Numbered from the stretch's first letter, positions 39,121 through 52,012 are shown. The stretch is 64,000 nt of DNA from Chrysomallon squamiferum (GCA_012295275.1 CM022671.1:34991683-35055682); one strand, 5' to 3'. The notes: generated by a model from the sequence alone, not told the origin. Numbers and translations are program-made.

Positions 39121-40309
39121 TAAGAAATGACTAACACTGACCCACTAACTCAGTTTGCTGGGTCATAGTATCATTGAACCTTTCATAGTCAATAACCTAT
39201 AGACTGGATTTAGGTGATAACGTCACATAAGACAAAGCGCAACATCAGAGTAGAGACCGGTTGGGAATTGTTGACCCTAAGTGATGTGGTTCCACGTCAG
39301 AGACTGTCGTTTTGTTAGATAGTCAACCTTTTATTCTTTTTCACTTTTCTTTATCCCATTTTGGTGAAGAATGTTAGCAGGCTTAATATTTAAAAAATGA
39401 ATAATAATAATAATAAAAATAATAATATGATGTAAAGTTCCTGTATTTAATTAAAGAAAATGAAATGAATACTCTTAGTTACTAAGAGTCTGCTAATGGT
39501 GAGAGAACGAAGGTATTCATGAAGAATTATAATAGTAATAAAATATATTTTATTGTTAATGTTTGACGTCAGAGATATTTGTGAACATTGCAATGGCCGC
39601 TATCGTGGATGAAAAACCAATGGTACCGCAGATTTTTAATGTTTTCATCCAATTAGAAAAATGACTGTATTATTATATCTGGGAAGCTAAATTGCCAAAA
39701 GTCGGTACATCTGTCAAAACTAATACAGATTGATTAAAGCTATACATGTACTGATTTTTTTGGTAGTAGTATATAAAAATATATATATAACAATCATTTA
39801 AACTTTATCGGTAACAACTGATGATGAGTTTGTTGTAGTTTTTTATTATTATTATTTTTTTTTTTTTATATGACAACTTTAAAACTTTCGGCTGACGAAA
39901 ATCGTAGATTAGGTACGCTACATACGTGAATATCCTTTTTGTTTTCAGAAAATATTACGAAATCATATATCAAAAATAAAACAATTTTTTTAAAAAGAAA
40001 TAATACCAGAAGAGAATAACATCAACATATACTGTATTTCATGTGCCTAACTTATTTTAAAAACTGATTTGATATAATCAACATTAATTTTTGGTGCTTC
40101 CATTCCTTCTCTCTCTCTCTCTCTTTCCTTGATTTAGATTCAGAGTTTGGATTTTTTGTGTCGTAAAAAGTATAAAGAACAATAATAATAAAAATTAAAA
40201 AAAAAACACCCAAAATCCAAAACAACAACGACAAAACAAAACAAACATTAACAAATAAATAGATTAATCAGAGATAGATAGAGAGGTTTATAGAACGTTT
40301 ATGTTGATG

Positions 40310-40362
<53 letters not shown>

Positions 40363-40399
40363 AATGCTCTAATAAATGTGTGAGAGAAACAACAGAAGA
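39121..40399. promoter_or_regulatory. Divergent upstream region of POR and CCT6
   Basis: Intergenic between two divergently transcribed genes. Contains a TGACGTCA palindrome (39564-39571), a GCCGCTATCG stretch at ~39597 and a (GA)n tract (40308-40359) shortly before CCT6. No exon seen. Confidence 0.4.
40308..40359. repeat. (GA)n tract in the CCT6 upstream region
   Basis: GATGATGAT then about 24 GA units, 120-170 bp before the CCT6 start codon. Could lie in the promoter or the 5' UTR. Such purine tracts keep promoters nucleosome-poor in some animals; no function is shown here. Confidence 0.85.
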
Positions 40400-40414
40400 A
40401 GAAGCTTCCAGAAC
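40400..40414 (+). promoter_or_regulatory. Perfect three-unit heat shock element upstream of CCT6
   Basis: GAA at 40401-40403, TTC at 40406-40408 and GAA at 40411-40413 give the exact nGAAnnTTCnnGAAn arrangement bound by trimeric HSF. It is ~65 bp before the CCT6 ATG. CCT subunit genes are known HSF targets in other eukaryotes, so this fits the gene's role. Confidence 0.6.
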
Positions 40415-40477
40415 GCAAAAGAACTGTTTCCTTGACGGAAGAAGCGTAACAAACAACGTGTTCTGTCAAGTATCAAA

Positions 40478-43400
40478 ATGTCGGCGGTGAAAGCGTTGAA
40501 TCCAAAGGCAGAAGTTGCTAGGGCTGCCCAAGCTTTAGCGGTTAATGTTAGTGCTGCAAAAGGATTACAAGATGTTCTACGAAGTAATCTTGGTCCCAAA
40601 GGGACTATGAAGATGTAAGCATTTAGATAAATGGCTTGTTTAAGTTATAAACCAATTTGACGTTAGAGAGAAACACGTGCTCTTTTTCAGTTTTTGTTTT
40701 AATGCCTAATGGTTATTATGGTGAATATTTTGTTAGGGTTACTGTAAAAAAACGACACGAATATTACTAAGTGCCATTTATTTTTCTCTTGATACAATTA
40801 ATGAATTATTAGCACATATAATGATAGTCGCAAACATGATGGCAAGATATAAATTAAATTATAAATTACTGCATTAAAATGATTAATAATAATATATTAC
40901 TTTATTAGATAATTAAGAATTGTAGAGATTAGACCCAGCAGTTTTTGAAAAGAAAGGTTTTAAAAAATTTCCATATCAGTGACATTTCTTTTTTTAATTT
41001 TTTTTTTCTATAGTTAATAAAGAGGTCTGAACTTTAATTATTATAATCCTTAACTAATTATATATATGACTGATCATTATAGGTTGGTTTCTGGTGCAGG
41101 AGACATTAAACTGACAAAAGATGGAAATGTTTTGCTCCATGAAATGGTAATTATTAATTTCACTTTTAATAAAAGTTATAAAGTTAAATTTTAAAATTTC
41201 AGTGTTGATGAACATTTTTTTTTTTTTATGTTTACAAATGTAGTCAATTGTTAAAATTTCAAAAGTGTTGTTTTGATAATCTTGTAAATATTTTTTTGTC
41301 TTCTCCAGCAAATCCAGCATCCCACTGCTTCACTAATAGCACGTGTGGCAACTGCCCAAGATGACATAACTGGAGATGGAACGACTTCAAATGTTCTTAT
41401 CATCGGAGAGCTTCTTAAACAAGCTGACCTCTATATAGCAGAAGTAAGCAACATTTTGAAAGGATGTACTATTTTCGTATTTTCTGACCTGAAAAACTTG
41501 CATTTGATTCTGTAACGTGTAAATATTAAAATATTGATATGGAGGGTTGTATATATAATTTTTTATTTTTTTTAAGATTTAGAAATATTATTTGAAACAT
41601 CTCAAAGATGTTTGTTAAATTGAATATTTTACATCTTTTTATTTTTTATCCCTCTGTTTGTAGGGTCTTCATCCACGGCTGATAACCGAGGGATTTGAGC
41701 TGGCAAGAAATAAGGCTCTGGAGGTGAGAGAGTAAATTGTTATAAATAACAAGTATGGGAGGACTTAAGAACTTTCTCAATTATGTTATCTAATTTTACT
41801 AAAACAGTTAAAATATTGGCTGTATCTGGTTAGTATAGTTGTTTGAGGTTTAACTAAGTATTTTTGTTTTGTTTTAATTTTTTGCAAGATGTCAACAGTT
41901 CGTTGTTACAGGTGCAGGTCTTAATGTCCAGACACTGGTCTGAAAGACAGTTATTTTTCAAGATCAATCCTCCTTAATGCTGTTGTAGCACTATTTTCCA
42001 CTGCCTCTGATTTCAGAATTATTTTTGTTTTTCTTTCCCAGTGGCTTGTTAACATTCTTGATGAAATGCTACTTTTCTTTCATAACTGTAAAGATTCTTG
42101 ACGAGGTGAAGATATCACGAGAGATAGATCGTGACATACTGATACAGGTGGCCAGGACCTCACTCAGAACCAAGGTGCACCAAGAGTTGGCTGATCTGTT
42201 GACAGAGGTGAATATTCACTTGATGAATAAATAAAAAATAAAAAATTAGTTCAGACATAACTAATTTGATGTCAGCAGCTTAGAAATTATTTTAGATATA
42301 ACTTGATGGAAAAGTTGTTCTGACATAAAAAAAAAAAATATATTAAAAATTATTTTTAGTAATAAAATTAATAATCTTTAAAAATTGATAATTGTATTGA
42401 GGAAATTTTCAAAATTAGCAATTTTAATTTTTTTTAATTAATTTTTTTCAGTATTAAAGTATTTTTGTTCAATACTGAACTATTCATTCATATTTAAAAT
42501 ATTAAAAAATCCAAGTGAAGCAGACCTTAATGTGAGCAAATGTTGTTTTTATTTCAGCATGTTGTGGATGCTGTTCTGGCTATTCGTAAACCAAATGAAG
42601 CCATCGATCTTCACATGGTGGAAATAATGGAGATGCAGCACAAAACAGACATGGACACAACGTTAGTTATTACATTTTGTTTATTAATATTAGAGTAATA
42701 TATTGTTTTTAACACTTCATATATTATTCTTAATAAAGTAAGAAATTGCTGGTTACACTTCCTATATTATTCTTGTTATAAACTGTTCTGATGAGAAATT
42801 TTATACATTTCTGAACAATACATTTTGCATTCTAAATATTTACTTTTTTCCAGTACATTGAGATTTTTCAGATTAATACTGTATTAGTATAAATACTACT
42901 TTTAAAACATCAAGATGATAATAATAATGAAATATTTAGTCAGTTGTACATACAATTTAAATAAAACTTTCAGCCTGGTTCGTGGTATTGTGATGGATCA
43001 TGGTGCTCGTCATCCAGATATGAAGAAAAGGACTGAAAATGCTTTCATATTGACTTGTAACATTTCATTGGAGTATGAGAAAACGTGCGTGTCACAATAC
43101 TTGCAGATTTAATTTTTATTATTATTACTTTTTATTTTATTTAATTATTATAAAGCTCTTCTGATAATAGTGGCAAAATTTGAAAATGTATTCCAGTTGT
43201 TTTTAAATGTTAAAAATGCACAATGTTTCTGTATAAAAGTTGGGTTGTTGTACAACTGTTTATTTTTTGATATATACATTCTTCAGCAAGATAAAGATTA
43301 TGTATGATAAAATACTGAAAATAAGCATTTTGATTGAAAAAAATCTTCTTTTTTTTTTTTTTTTTTTAATTTGTAACATATTCCATGTAATAATTTGAAA

Positions 43401-46400
43401 GTTGCATTAAAACATAGTTCACACAAATATTTTAATTTAAACTTTAAAAAAATATATATATTTTTTATTAACATTTATATATTTACGACTTCGTAACTAA
43501 TGTCGGCTCTGTGTTGCCATGTTAATTTATTCACAATTTGTATGACAGTGAGGTGAATTCAGGGTTTTTCTACAAGAGTGCCAAGGAGAGGGAGAAGCTG
43601 GTTGAGGCAGAGAGACGGTTCATTGATGACCGAGTGAGGAAAATCATTGATCTGAAGAAGAAAGTGTGCAAGGGAAACAACAAAGGTTTTGTTGTCATCA
43701 ACCAGAAGGGAATTGATCCCATGTCCCTTGACATGCTGGCTAAGGAAGGGATTGTAGCCCTTAGAAGAGCAAAGCGACGAAACATGGAGAGGTAATTTTA
43801 ATTTTTTATGTATTCATTTTTATCTCTCTGTGTATAGATAGATATATCAAAATTTGTTGTTTGTTATTTGTTCTTTTATTCATTTCCTATTTTATGAACA
43901 AGAAATTTTTAAAAATTCCTCTCCAGTCTTTGTATCTTCTGCAGTGCATTGCATAAAGCACAGGTCATTCAGAAATAATAAAAATGAAATGATTTTCAGA
44001 TTAGGACTTGCGTGTGGAGGAATGGCCTGTAACTCAGTGGATGACTTGATTCCTGAGTATCTCGGATATGCTGGTCTGGTTTATGAACAGGTTTTGGTAA
44101 GATCATCAACTTCAGTTATTAGTAACAGTTACCTGTAACCATCAGGATTTAAAGTTTAAATTAATTTCCATATCCTCTGTTTTTTTTTTCTTTTTGTTTT
44201 TTTTAAATTTGTGTTATCACAAAAACAACCAAAACATATTAATAATTATGATGAAAAGTTTTAAAATTCATATTTTCTATTTACAAGAAAGTTTGTCCTC
44301 ATAGTTAAATTTAAAATTTTAGGATGTAATATTATTTTTAACCATTACAATAACATTCAGAGAAATCTTTGTAACAAAAATAGTGCAGACAGAAAATTGA
44401 ATTTGGAATTTATTTTGACACAGCACACTGCCCCAAAAATATGACAAATCTATGAATATGAATTTTAATGTTTAAAGGTAATCACAAGATGAATGCTAGC
44501 AATTACATTTTTTTTTTTAATACAGGGTGAAAGTAAATACACTTTTGTTGAGGACTCATGAATTTAAAATTCATTATGTCCCATAGAATGACAAATCTAT
44601 AAAAATTAATGTTTATAGACGATCACAAAATGTATACAAGTAACTGGTTTTTTTATGCAGGGTGAAAGTAAATACACTTTTGTTGAGGACTGTAAACACC
44701 CACTGTCTGTGACTATCCAAATAAAAGGACCAAACAAGCACACAATTACTCAGATTAAGGATGCTGTCAGAGATGGACTTAGAGCAGTGAAGAATGCTAT
44801 TGAAGATGGTGAGTGTGCCGTCTTCAATTTTAGATATTGTTTCCATTACAGTGCTTAAATTTACACATCAAATATCAGTCACAAAAGATGTACTGAAATA
44901 CAGAAATATGCAGAAAAATGGCAGAATCCTGACTGTTGGACTCTCTCCAGGTCTATAAATGCTTCATAGCAGATTTATCAAAAGCATTTGTATCACCAGT
45001 AGATTGATGATGGTGTCTACAAATATATTTTAACATTTATTTAATACAAAATATGTTGAGATTTGCTAAACAGTGATCTGTTTATAATCAGGTATTTTAT
45101 ATAATTTTGTTTTTTTTTTTTTTTTTTTGCAGACTGTGTTCTCCCTGGAGCAGGATCCTTTGAGATTGCTGCCTACATTGAACTAATGAAATACAAAGAT
45201 ACAGTTAAGGGAAGAGCCAGATTAGGTAAAATTTCATATCATTTGTTTATTTGCTTTTTTTTTAAACTTTAATCTCAGTTTTTTCATTCATTTTGCTAAT
45301 GGTATTCATCTTATGAATTTGGGGGTTTTGGTATTGTATTTGTTTAAATAAAACTGGACTGTGGTATTGAAATAGAAAGAGTTGTGTACCTTCAGTTACT
45401 TTTCCTTGATTATGCAAGGTGCTGAGAAATTTTAATACAGTTGTGTAAACTTTTTGTGTTTAGGAATCCAGGCATTTGCTGAGGCTCTGTTGATCATTGT
45501 GAAGGTTCTGGCACAAAATTCTGGCTTGGACCCCCAGGAAGCGATTGTGAAACTTCAGCAGGAATACGTGGGACCATCTCAGGCTGTGGGTTTGGACATA
45601 AAAACAGGTGTGTGTATAATACAGACACTGATTACACACTGATTCTTTCTAATTATTGTCCAAAACTGTGAAATGTGATTCTTTTCAGATGGATTAAATT
45701 TTATTAACTTACAGAATGTACTCCTTTTAAAAAATATTTCACCTGAAATTAGCATTTTACGTTTCTGTTTGGATGATAAGATTTATTATTGGATGGTGTA
45801 TGGTCATCTTTAATACTGATGACAATACTACATTATTTTTAAAACTGTTTTTATTTTATGAAGTATATACGTGTTTTATCTACTTAAAAACCTTATGAAT
45901 ACCTGACTGTTTTATAAACAATAATATTCAAAATTCTTCACGGTTTCTGGTTCAAAATTATTACAATAAAATTTATTATGCACAATGAAAATGGTATTAA
46001 AAAATGTTTGTGTAATTTGTCATTACAGGAGAAGCTATGATACCTTTGGATGCAGGAATTTTAGACAATTATCGAGTGAAAAAACAGCTTTTACATTCGT
46101 GGTGAGTGTTTGTTTATCCCAAAAGTGATATAAGTATAATTGATGTTATTTTCTTTAAGAAGAAATACTTCCTGTGTTATTAAAAAAAAATGAAATAATT
46201 TCTAAAAATAAATAATATTTTAGAAATTCCAATGTTAAATACTTAGTTTGTTTTCCTCCAGTTTCAAATTCCTGGACCAAAAATTTAAATTCCTTTCTTT
46301 GTTATATTTTGACAAGCTTTACGAGTTACAACATTTCTTCATTAACATCAGAAAAAATAAAAGAGCTTGTTTATTGTTTTATTTCTAAGATAGTGGATTT

Positions 46401-46499
46401 CTTATTTTATTTTATTTTTTTAGTACTGTGATAGCAACAAATCTTTTACTGGTTGACGAGATCATGAGAGCTGGCATGTCATCCCTGAAAGGAGATTAA
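40478..46499 (+). CDS. CCT6A: Chaperonin CCT/TRiC subunit zeta, complete
   Basis: Fourteen coding exons in phase: 40478-40614, 41083-41146, 41309-41443, 41664-41723, 42094-42207, 42558-42661, 42974-43084, 43549-43791, 44000-44096, 44661-44808, 45133-45225, 45464-45607, 46029-46101, 46424-46499; 532 residues, versus 531 in the human protein as I recall it. Starts [20 protein letters not shown]. Equatorial ATP-site motifs are [19 protein letters not shown] and [11 protein letters not shown] (GDGTTS 89-94); apical domain from ~205; second equatorial part with [26 protein letters not shown] and [14 protein letters not shown] at the end. Known: one of eight paralogous subunits of the cytosolic double-ring chaperonin folding actin, tubulin and WD proteins. 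Odd: the intron before exon 10 has a duplicate of that exon's start. Confidence 0.98.
44430..44691 (+). repeat. Tandem duplication of the CCT6 exon 10 acceptor region
   Basis: The acceptor AG plus the first 31 nt of exon 10 (44661-44691) recur at 44526-44556, exactly 135 bp upstream, without a mismatch in the exonic part and with a T-rich tract and TACAG acceptor ahead. Intronic parts (for example ATGACAAATCTAT at 44441 and 44588) are clearly diverged. Splicing to the copy would read [11 protein letters not shown] then TGA. Confidence 0.9.
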
Positions 46500-47400
46500 C
46501 AGAACAAAAAATTTCAGTGTTTCTATCAGAACCCACCATTTAGTCTGGACCGTATTTAGATGTGCGTTTATTCAGTTGTCTCAAGTATGCTGCTCGTTTT
46601 TGTTGAGTATTTTCAGTTTAAAGTTCATTATTGCTGCCTTCACGTAAGAGAGTGAAACTATGGGTAATTTAACACAGTAATTACACTACATATGTCTGTA
46701 TCATTCATAATTTTTCACATTAAAATTCTTTAAAAAAAAAAATTAAGTCTTTTGTTGTTTATTAAATAATTTAATTTCTAAACAGTCATAATAATTTGAT
46801 TATTTAGTTATTAGAAATATATGTGATGTAGTAGTTTTTGCAAAAATAATTATTACATTCTGCTCTTCTGTTTGTACATTTACTGCCATTTGTACACAAA
46901 TAAGATATGCTATACAGAAAACAATGAACTGTTGGGTATTAGTGTTACATCTGTATAAGCTGATATCTTTTGTTTTTTTACTGAGGAATATTTTTATTTT
47001 TTACCTTCATTCATAGATGATTATTTTACAAAAGCTGTTGTTGGAGTTTTTTTTAATGTTTTAATCTGTATTTTGATTATTTTCAGACCAAGAATTAAAC
47101 ATTTTTACAAAAATCTAAACAGAATAACATTTTTATAATCTAAACAAAAATTTGTGTAGACATTCCTTTATTTCCACGTTTGAACTTTTTTTTTTTTTCG
47201 GTTCCCATTGCGATGTAAAGAAGCCTGATGTAATAATTACACAATTTTTGCAAATGATATTTTTATTTTTATTTTTATTTTTTTATTATATCATGTTATA
47301 TATTAGGTTAGTTGAAATATTTTTTTTTTTTAAATTAATTAAATACCTTCCTTTAAAACATTAAAATATTTATCATTAGTGTTTGACGACAAATTGCCTG

Positions 47401-47431
<31 letters not shown>

Positions 47432-48104
47432 GGTGTGGGTTGTCTGGACGTCATTAAGTACATGTTTGTTAGCCTGGCTTAGTTTTGAGCTGCGATAGAC
47501 ATATTAATTCAAAGACAAAAACATGCTTCAGTAGTGTTTAATTTCTATTCACTGAATAAAATATTAAAATGATAAAAAGAAATGGTCAAAATATATTTTG
47601 TTCGTTCCATTTTATTAGCTTGTTGGTTTTTATTATTTTTTTTTTTATTTATTTATTTATTTATTGTTCGTAAAGATTTATTAAAAAAAACAGATTTGAA
47701 ATATCTGATCGCCCGCCATTTTTCTGTTATTGTGACGTCATCGGGCACAGAGCGGACCTGTTTAATTCGTGCATTACTATTGTTAATGTTAGGTGTCAGT
47801 TCATGACATAAAGACTAAAATGGCGTTTAGCTGTTTTTTTATCAGTATCATTTTGTAATACCTCTGAATCGGCGACAACAGTTTGTCCAAAACAATAAAA
47901 CAAAATAAATAAACTTCTAAGTATAAAGAATATTATTATATATTTTAGACTTTAAAACCAATACCCAACTAATAACAAATAATTATTCATAAATGTGTGA
48001 AACAACATCTGTCATAGATTAATAAACCAAATATCCTGAGGCCGGAACAACAGCTGTCTGAATAATCACCATTATTTATTAAACAGCAAGTCAGATATGT
48101 AACA
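46500..48104. other. CCT6 3' UTR and intergenic region
   Basis: No coding exon. No canonical AATAAA close to the CCT6 stop stands out; the transcript probably ends in the A/T-rich stretch around 46.7-46.8 kb. A T run of about 30 lies at 47403-47432. 47711-47830 has a TGACGTCA (47733-47740), a CGCCATTTTT and an AAAATGGCG, which could mark a promoter, but no transcript follows that I can identify. Confidence 0.4.
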
Positions 48105-48380
48105 CTAACAAGATTGTGTTAAACACGTAGATTGGTTATTAGATACTACTGCATTGCTGTGCTTATACATCGGACAGAGAAGCTGTTGGAAGTATGTGGC
48201 AGCTTTATGAATTACTCCTCGTATATCATCCAGTGGGCTGTTCGCATTCCCATAGATCAGAGGGCAGAAAAGTGCATTTAAAATATTCATTGCTGCTGAA
48301 TAAAAAAATAACCGGTGTAATTGCAAAAATCTGTTTTTGTCACAAGGGTTCAACCATTCGACAACAGTAATTTTTAATGT
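48105..48380 (-). CDS. Terminal exon resembling TM7 and tail of a class A (rhodopsin-like) GPCR, partial
   Basis: A good acceptor (TTTTTTTCCAG, AG at 48382-48381) opens a 91-codon frame ending TAG at 48107-48105, phase 0. The peptide begins TLKITVVEWLNPCDKN, then a hydrophobic helix LFFYSAAMNILNALFCPLIYG, then an amphipathic stretch and a Cys-containing polar tail. The helix fits TM7 with CPLIY in place of NPxxY, preceded by a short third extracellular loop; peptide-hormone receptors of the GnRH/corazonin/AKH type end similarly (DPLIYG), from memory. The preceding six helices were not found on the minus strand nearby, so this is either a distant last exon or an orphan fragment. No start codon is expected. 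Confidence 0.45.
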   Translation of the reverse strand, partial: TLKITVVEWLNPCDKNRFLQLHRLFFYSAAMNILNALFCPLIYGNANSPLDDIRGVIHKAATYFQQLLCPMYKHSNAVVSNNQSTCLTQSC

Positions 48381-49518
48381 CTGGAAAAAAATAAAATAAA
48401 ATAAAATAAATAAATTTTGTTAAATATTTATTAAAATGTTACGTGGTGTCATTAATTATTAATTAATTTACTGTTTACGGAGCTGGTCGTTTAACTGATT
48501 TGGATTATTTCGGTTTGGGCTGAAATCAATAAAAAACGTTTTTTCGTTGTTGTTTTGTTTTTGTTTTTTTAAATTAAATACACCGTGAATAAAATTATAA
48601 GAATGATAAATGTAATTAACAATCAATCAAATTTTACGGGTTCCACTTTGTTCAAATTACCTTGCAGTACTAGAACGATCATTTGCAGTTTTTTACTAGT
48701 TTTTATGCAATTGACAAACAGATACAACTGAAAACTGTATTGTTCAAAGTTAGCAAAAGTTGTTTAAGTTGACGCAACTAATTTAATTGAACAAAACATA
48801 CACGTATGCGCACACGCGCACGAAAGTAATATTTAGTAGCTTCTTCTATATTTGTGCTGTGTTCTAATGAACCTGAATCATATAGAAAAATTAACAGAAA
48901 CACAATGAGTACGAATTATTAATAATAATAAAAAGTTCTGTTGCAGCCACAGCCGTTCTCTGCTAATTTGTCCCTTTCATTGGAAACGTGTGATACATGG
49001 ATGACGTTACGTCGAAACCATAACCGTGGAGTAATCAATGGCTAATTAGCCTTATCCTTTACGTTTTTTTTTTTTTTTTTTTTTAGCTCACTGTTGATTT
49101 TCGTTGTCAATAGTTTGATGACATATCACTGAATTATTTATGCAGATGACTAAGCTGTTTTGAAACAGAAAATTGTCTGGGTTTGTTTAGTAACGAATCA
49201 GGCTAGTCTTCGTTTCGCGATATAAGTGCGCGTGCAAGATAATATGCATTGTAATAATATGAAGTAATTAATCTTCTGGTTCATGTGTTAAATGTAGGCA
49301 AATACAACATTATTTACTGTGTTCATTGGTTATTTAATTATTTTGTTGTCTTGGACTTCACGAAGTCGAATTCTTTAAAATAAACATTATATTCGAAAAA
49401 CAAATAGGAAATTGAAAGAAAAAAGTAAAAACGCATTCACTTCGGTTTATTTTATTTATTTGTTTATTTATTTTATTTCATTTAAATTTAATTAATTACA
49501 TTTTTGTTCACATCACTC

Positions 49519-49576
49519 CGCTTTATTTTATTTATTTATTTATTTATTTATTTTATTTATTTATTTTATTTTTTAT
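49519..49576. repeat. (TTTA)n repeat
   Basis: TTTATTTA units, intergenic; a shorter similar run precedes at ~49446-49490. Confidence 0.8.
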
Positions 49577-50344
49577 TTAATTTATATTTAACAAAAGAAG
49601 CAATAATAGTTTGAAAATACAAATGGAAGGGGTTCGCGACATCAGCATGCTATGAAATGATATTTTACAGCCATATTATATTTAAAACATCAATGTCATG
49701 ATTTAGTGAACTTACAGAGCTATACGTGCTTAGACTAATAATGATTTCGTGTTCGACACAAAAGTAGGTACGATATGTTTTTATTAACTTGGCTCACATT
49801 TCGTTCCTGAATGAAGGCCTATTATATTCTGTTATGAAGGCCTTTAAGTAATATCAGGTCACTAGGTTGTTCCTCAGTAACTATGAAATGGATCCATTAT
49901 TCAAATGTCATTGACACCGTGTCTGCAAATCTTTTGTGTGAGATTCTGACCCCAATTTACCAGGACAAAAAGCTAAAGAATAAGAAGAAAGAAAGAAAGA
50001 AGGAAAGAAGCAAGGAAAAAAAAAAAAGAAAACATTTATTTTGTGGTATTTACTTGGAAGCCTGGTCAGGATTCCACACTGTTGGCATGGTGAAGTTGGA
50101 TGTTTGTATTGCGTGATTTTGGGGCTGTATAGCAATCTAAATATGGACATAGGTGCAGGTTTATTTTTTTTTTTCCAGAATTTTTTTTTAAAAAAAAACA
50201 AAATGTTTAAAATATAAGAGGTTGTTAACTTGCGTCTACCGAAAGTGAGGACAGCATATACCACGACTTTTTATTTTATATAAATGTTATATAATAACTG
50301 CAGGAATAATGGTCCATTGAAACATTGTGTCTGAAACTACATCA

Positions 50345-50454
<110 letters not shown>

Positions 50455-51954
50455 ATAATTGATCAGTTTTGTCTTCTGTATATTTATTTACCGATCTGTG
50501 CTTTTTTTTTGGGGGAGGGTTGTTGTTGTTTATGTACATAGATTTGGTTCACCGAAATTTTAGTCACTAAAGCGCCAGCGATTTATAATTAATGAAATGA
50601 TCTTTTGATTAGCATTAAAAATAACAAACTACAGAACAAAATGAGTAAAATTGGAATCCTTTTAACGTTGTTGCCAAGATCTCACATTTTTTAATAATTG
50701 CTTATAAAGAAAAAAAAAAAAAATTGTTTAAAAAGTTTTATTATTTTAGTTGTCCAAAATTTAGTTTTTATTATTTATGATTTTAATAATACACACATTT
50801 CTTCTTGTAAGATACTACCATTTTTGTGGACAGTTTTTCTACTTAAATTCCGCTTGCCACTAACATGAAAATTGGGCACGCGGGAACTGATGACGTCAAA
50901 AGACCTTGTTTCCTCCGAAATACTAGAAATGGACTTCCAGTCTAATGTCTGACTTGATTCTTTGCTATTCTTAATTTTATACATATAGATTTTCTTTATT
51001 TGAACGGATTTGTATTTTACGAAAGTATCAGTTTAACGTCATCAGTTTGCGCGTACACACGTGGAAGACAAACGAGAGAATCAGATGAGTTTGTGACATT
51101 ATATCTTTTCATCTTTTTAAAATTCCATTAAAAGGTCAGAAACGTCCATACGTTTTATTAAACAGAAGCACATAGATTCCATCAGTACAACGAGGATGGA
51201 TATTAAACAGAAGTATTGCATAAATATGTAAGATATGCAGGCTACAAGCCTACCATTCTTCGACGTTATTATATGAAGATCTCGTTTGCAAAAGGCCTTA
51301 GATCCATGTTGTTAAAATTGAGCTTGATTTTCAGACTGATGACAAACCTAATTCTTAAATACCAATGTAAAGGACCACCAAATGATTATTGACAGTAAAA
51401 TGGGCTTAGATTATTATTATTATTATTAGTTTTATTAGTTTTATTTAAATGTGATAAATGTAAATCCTTTTGCAGATAAGATCGTTAACATCCAGGCAAT
51501 TATTAAAGGTACTGAATAATTATTTTACGGATTTTTTATGTGAATCAAAGTGCAAATATTTAATGTTCCAAAGTATTTTAAATCGTCGGTACAAAATGAA
51601 AGGGTATTTACTTAATTTACGAAACAAATATTTTCTATTAATTTAAATAAATAAATAAATATTTGAAATGTTTTAGCAAAAAATAATAATTTTAAAAAAG
51701 AAAGCAAAAAAAAAAAAAATTCAAATAAGTTATATTTAAAATAAGAGAATATTATTTTATTTTACATGTAATAATTGCATTCACTAATAAATGCATTGAT
51801 ATTGATATGTTTAATTCGCAAGATAAAGGATCCAATTTCCATTGATTAATTGACCAGTACCTGCTCCGAGAACGGCTGGTTTCCGCAACGTGCTCCGCTT
51901 TAACAATTTGTCTGTTATGTGGAAGAGGTTACCCAGTCCAATCGCCGGTGTATC

Positions 51955-51962
51955 TGACGTCA
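51955..51962. promoter_or_regulatory. CRE palindrome in the 5' region of the PITP gene
   Basis: Perfect TGACGTCA, the CREB/ATF consensus, 51 bp before the assigned PITP start codon. It would lie at the promoter or in the leader depending on the transcription start, which cannot be seen. Confidence 0.45.
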
Positions 51963-52012
51963 CACTCAATCGCTCCTCATGTCAAGAAGATACCTTTCGT
52001 AGGCAAGGAGAC

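Noticed and set aside
43854-44138. 94-codon frame starting at 43854 as a gene of its own
   Set aside because: Only 44000-44096 is coding (CCT6 exon 9, after acceptor TTTTCAG); the rest is flanking intron read through.
49883-50264. Frames of 77 (plus) and 118 (minus) codons
   Set aside because: Both cross an AAAG/A-run tract that creates Lys- or Phe-rich segments; no splice signals or recognisable domain.
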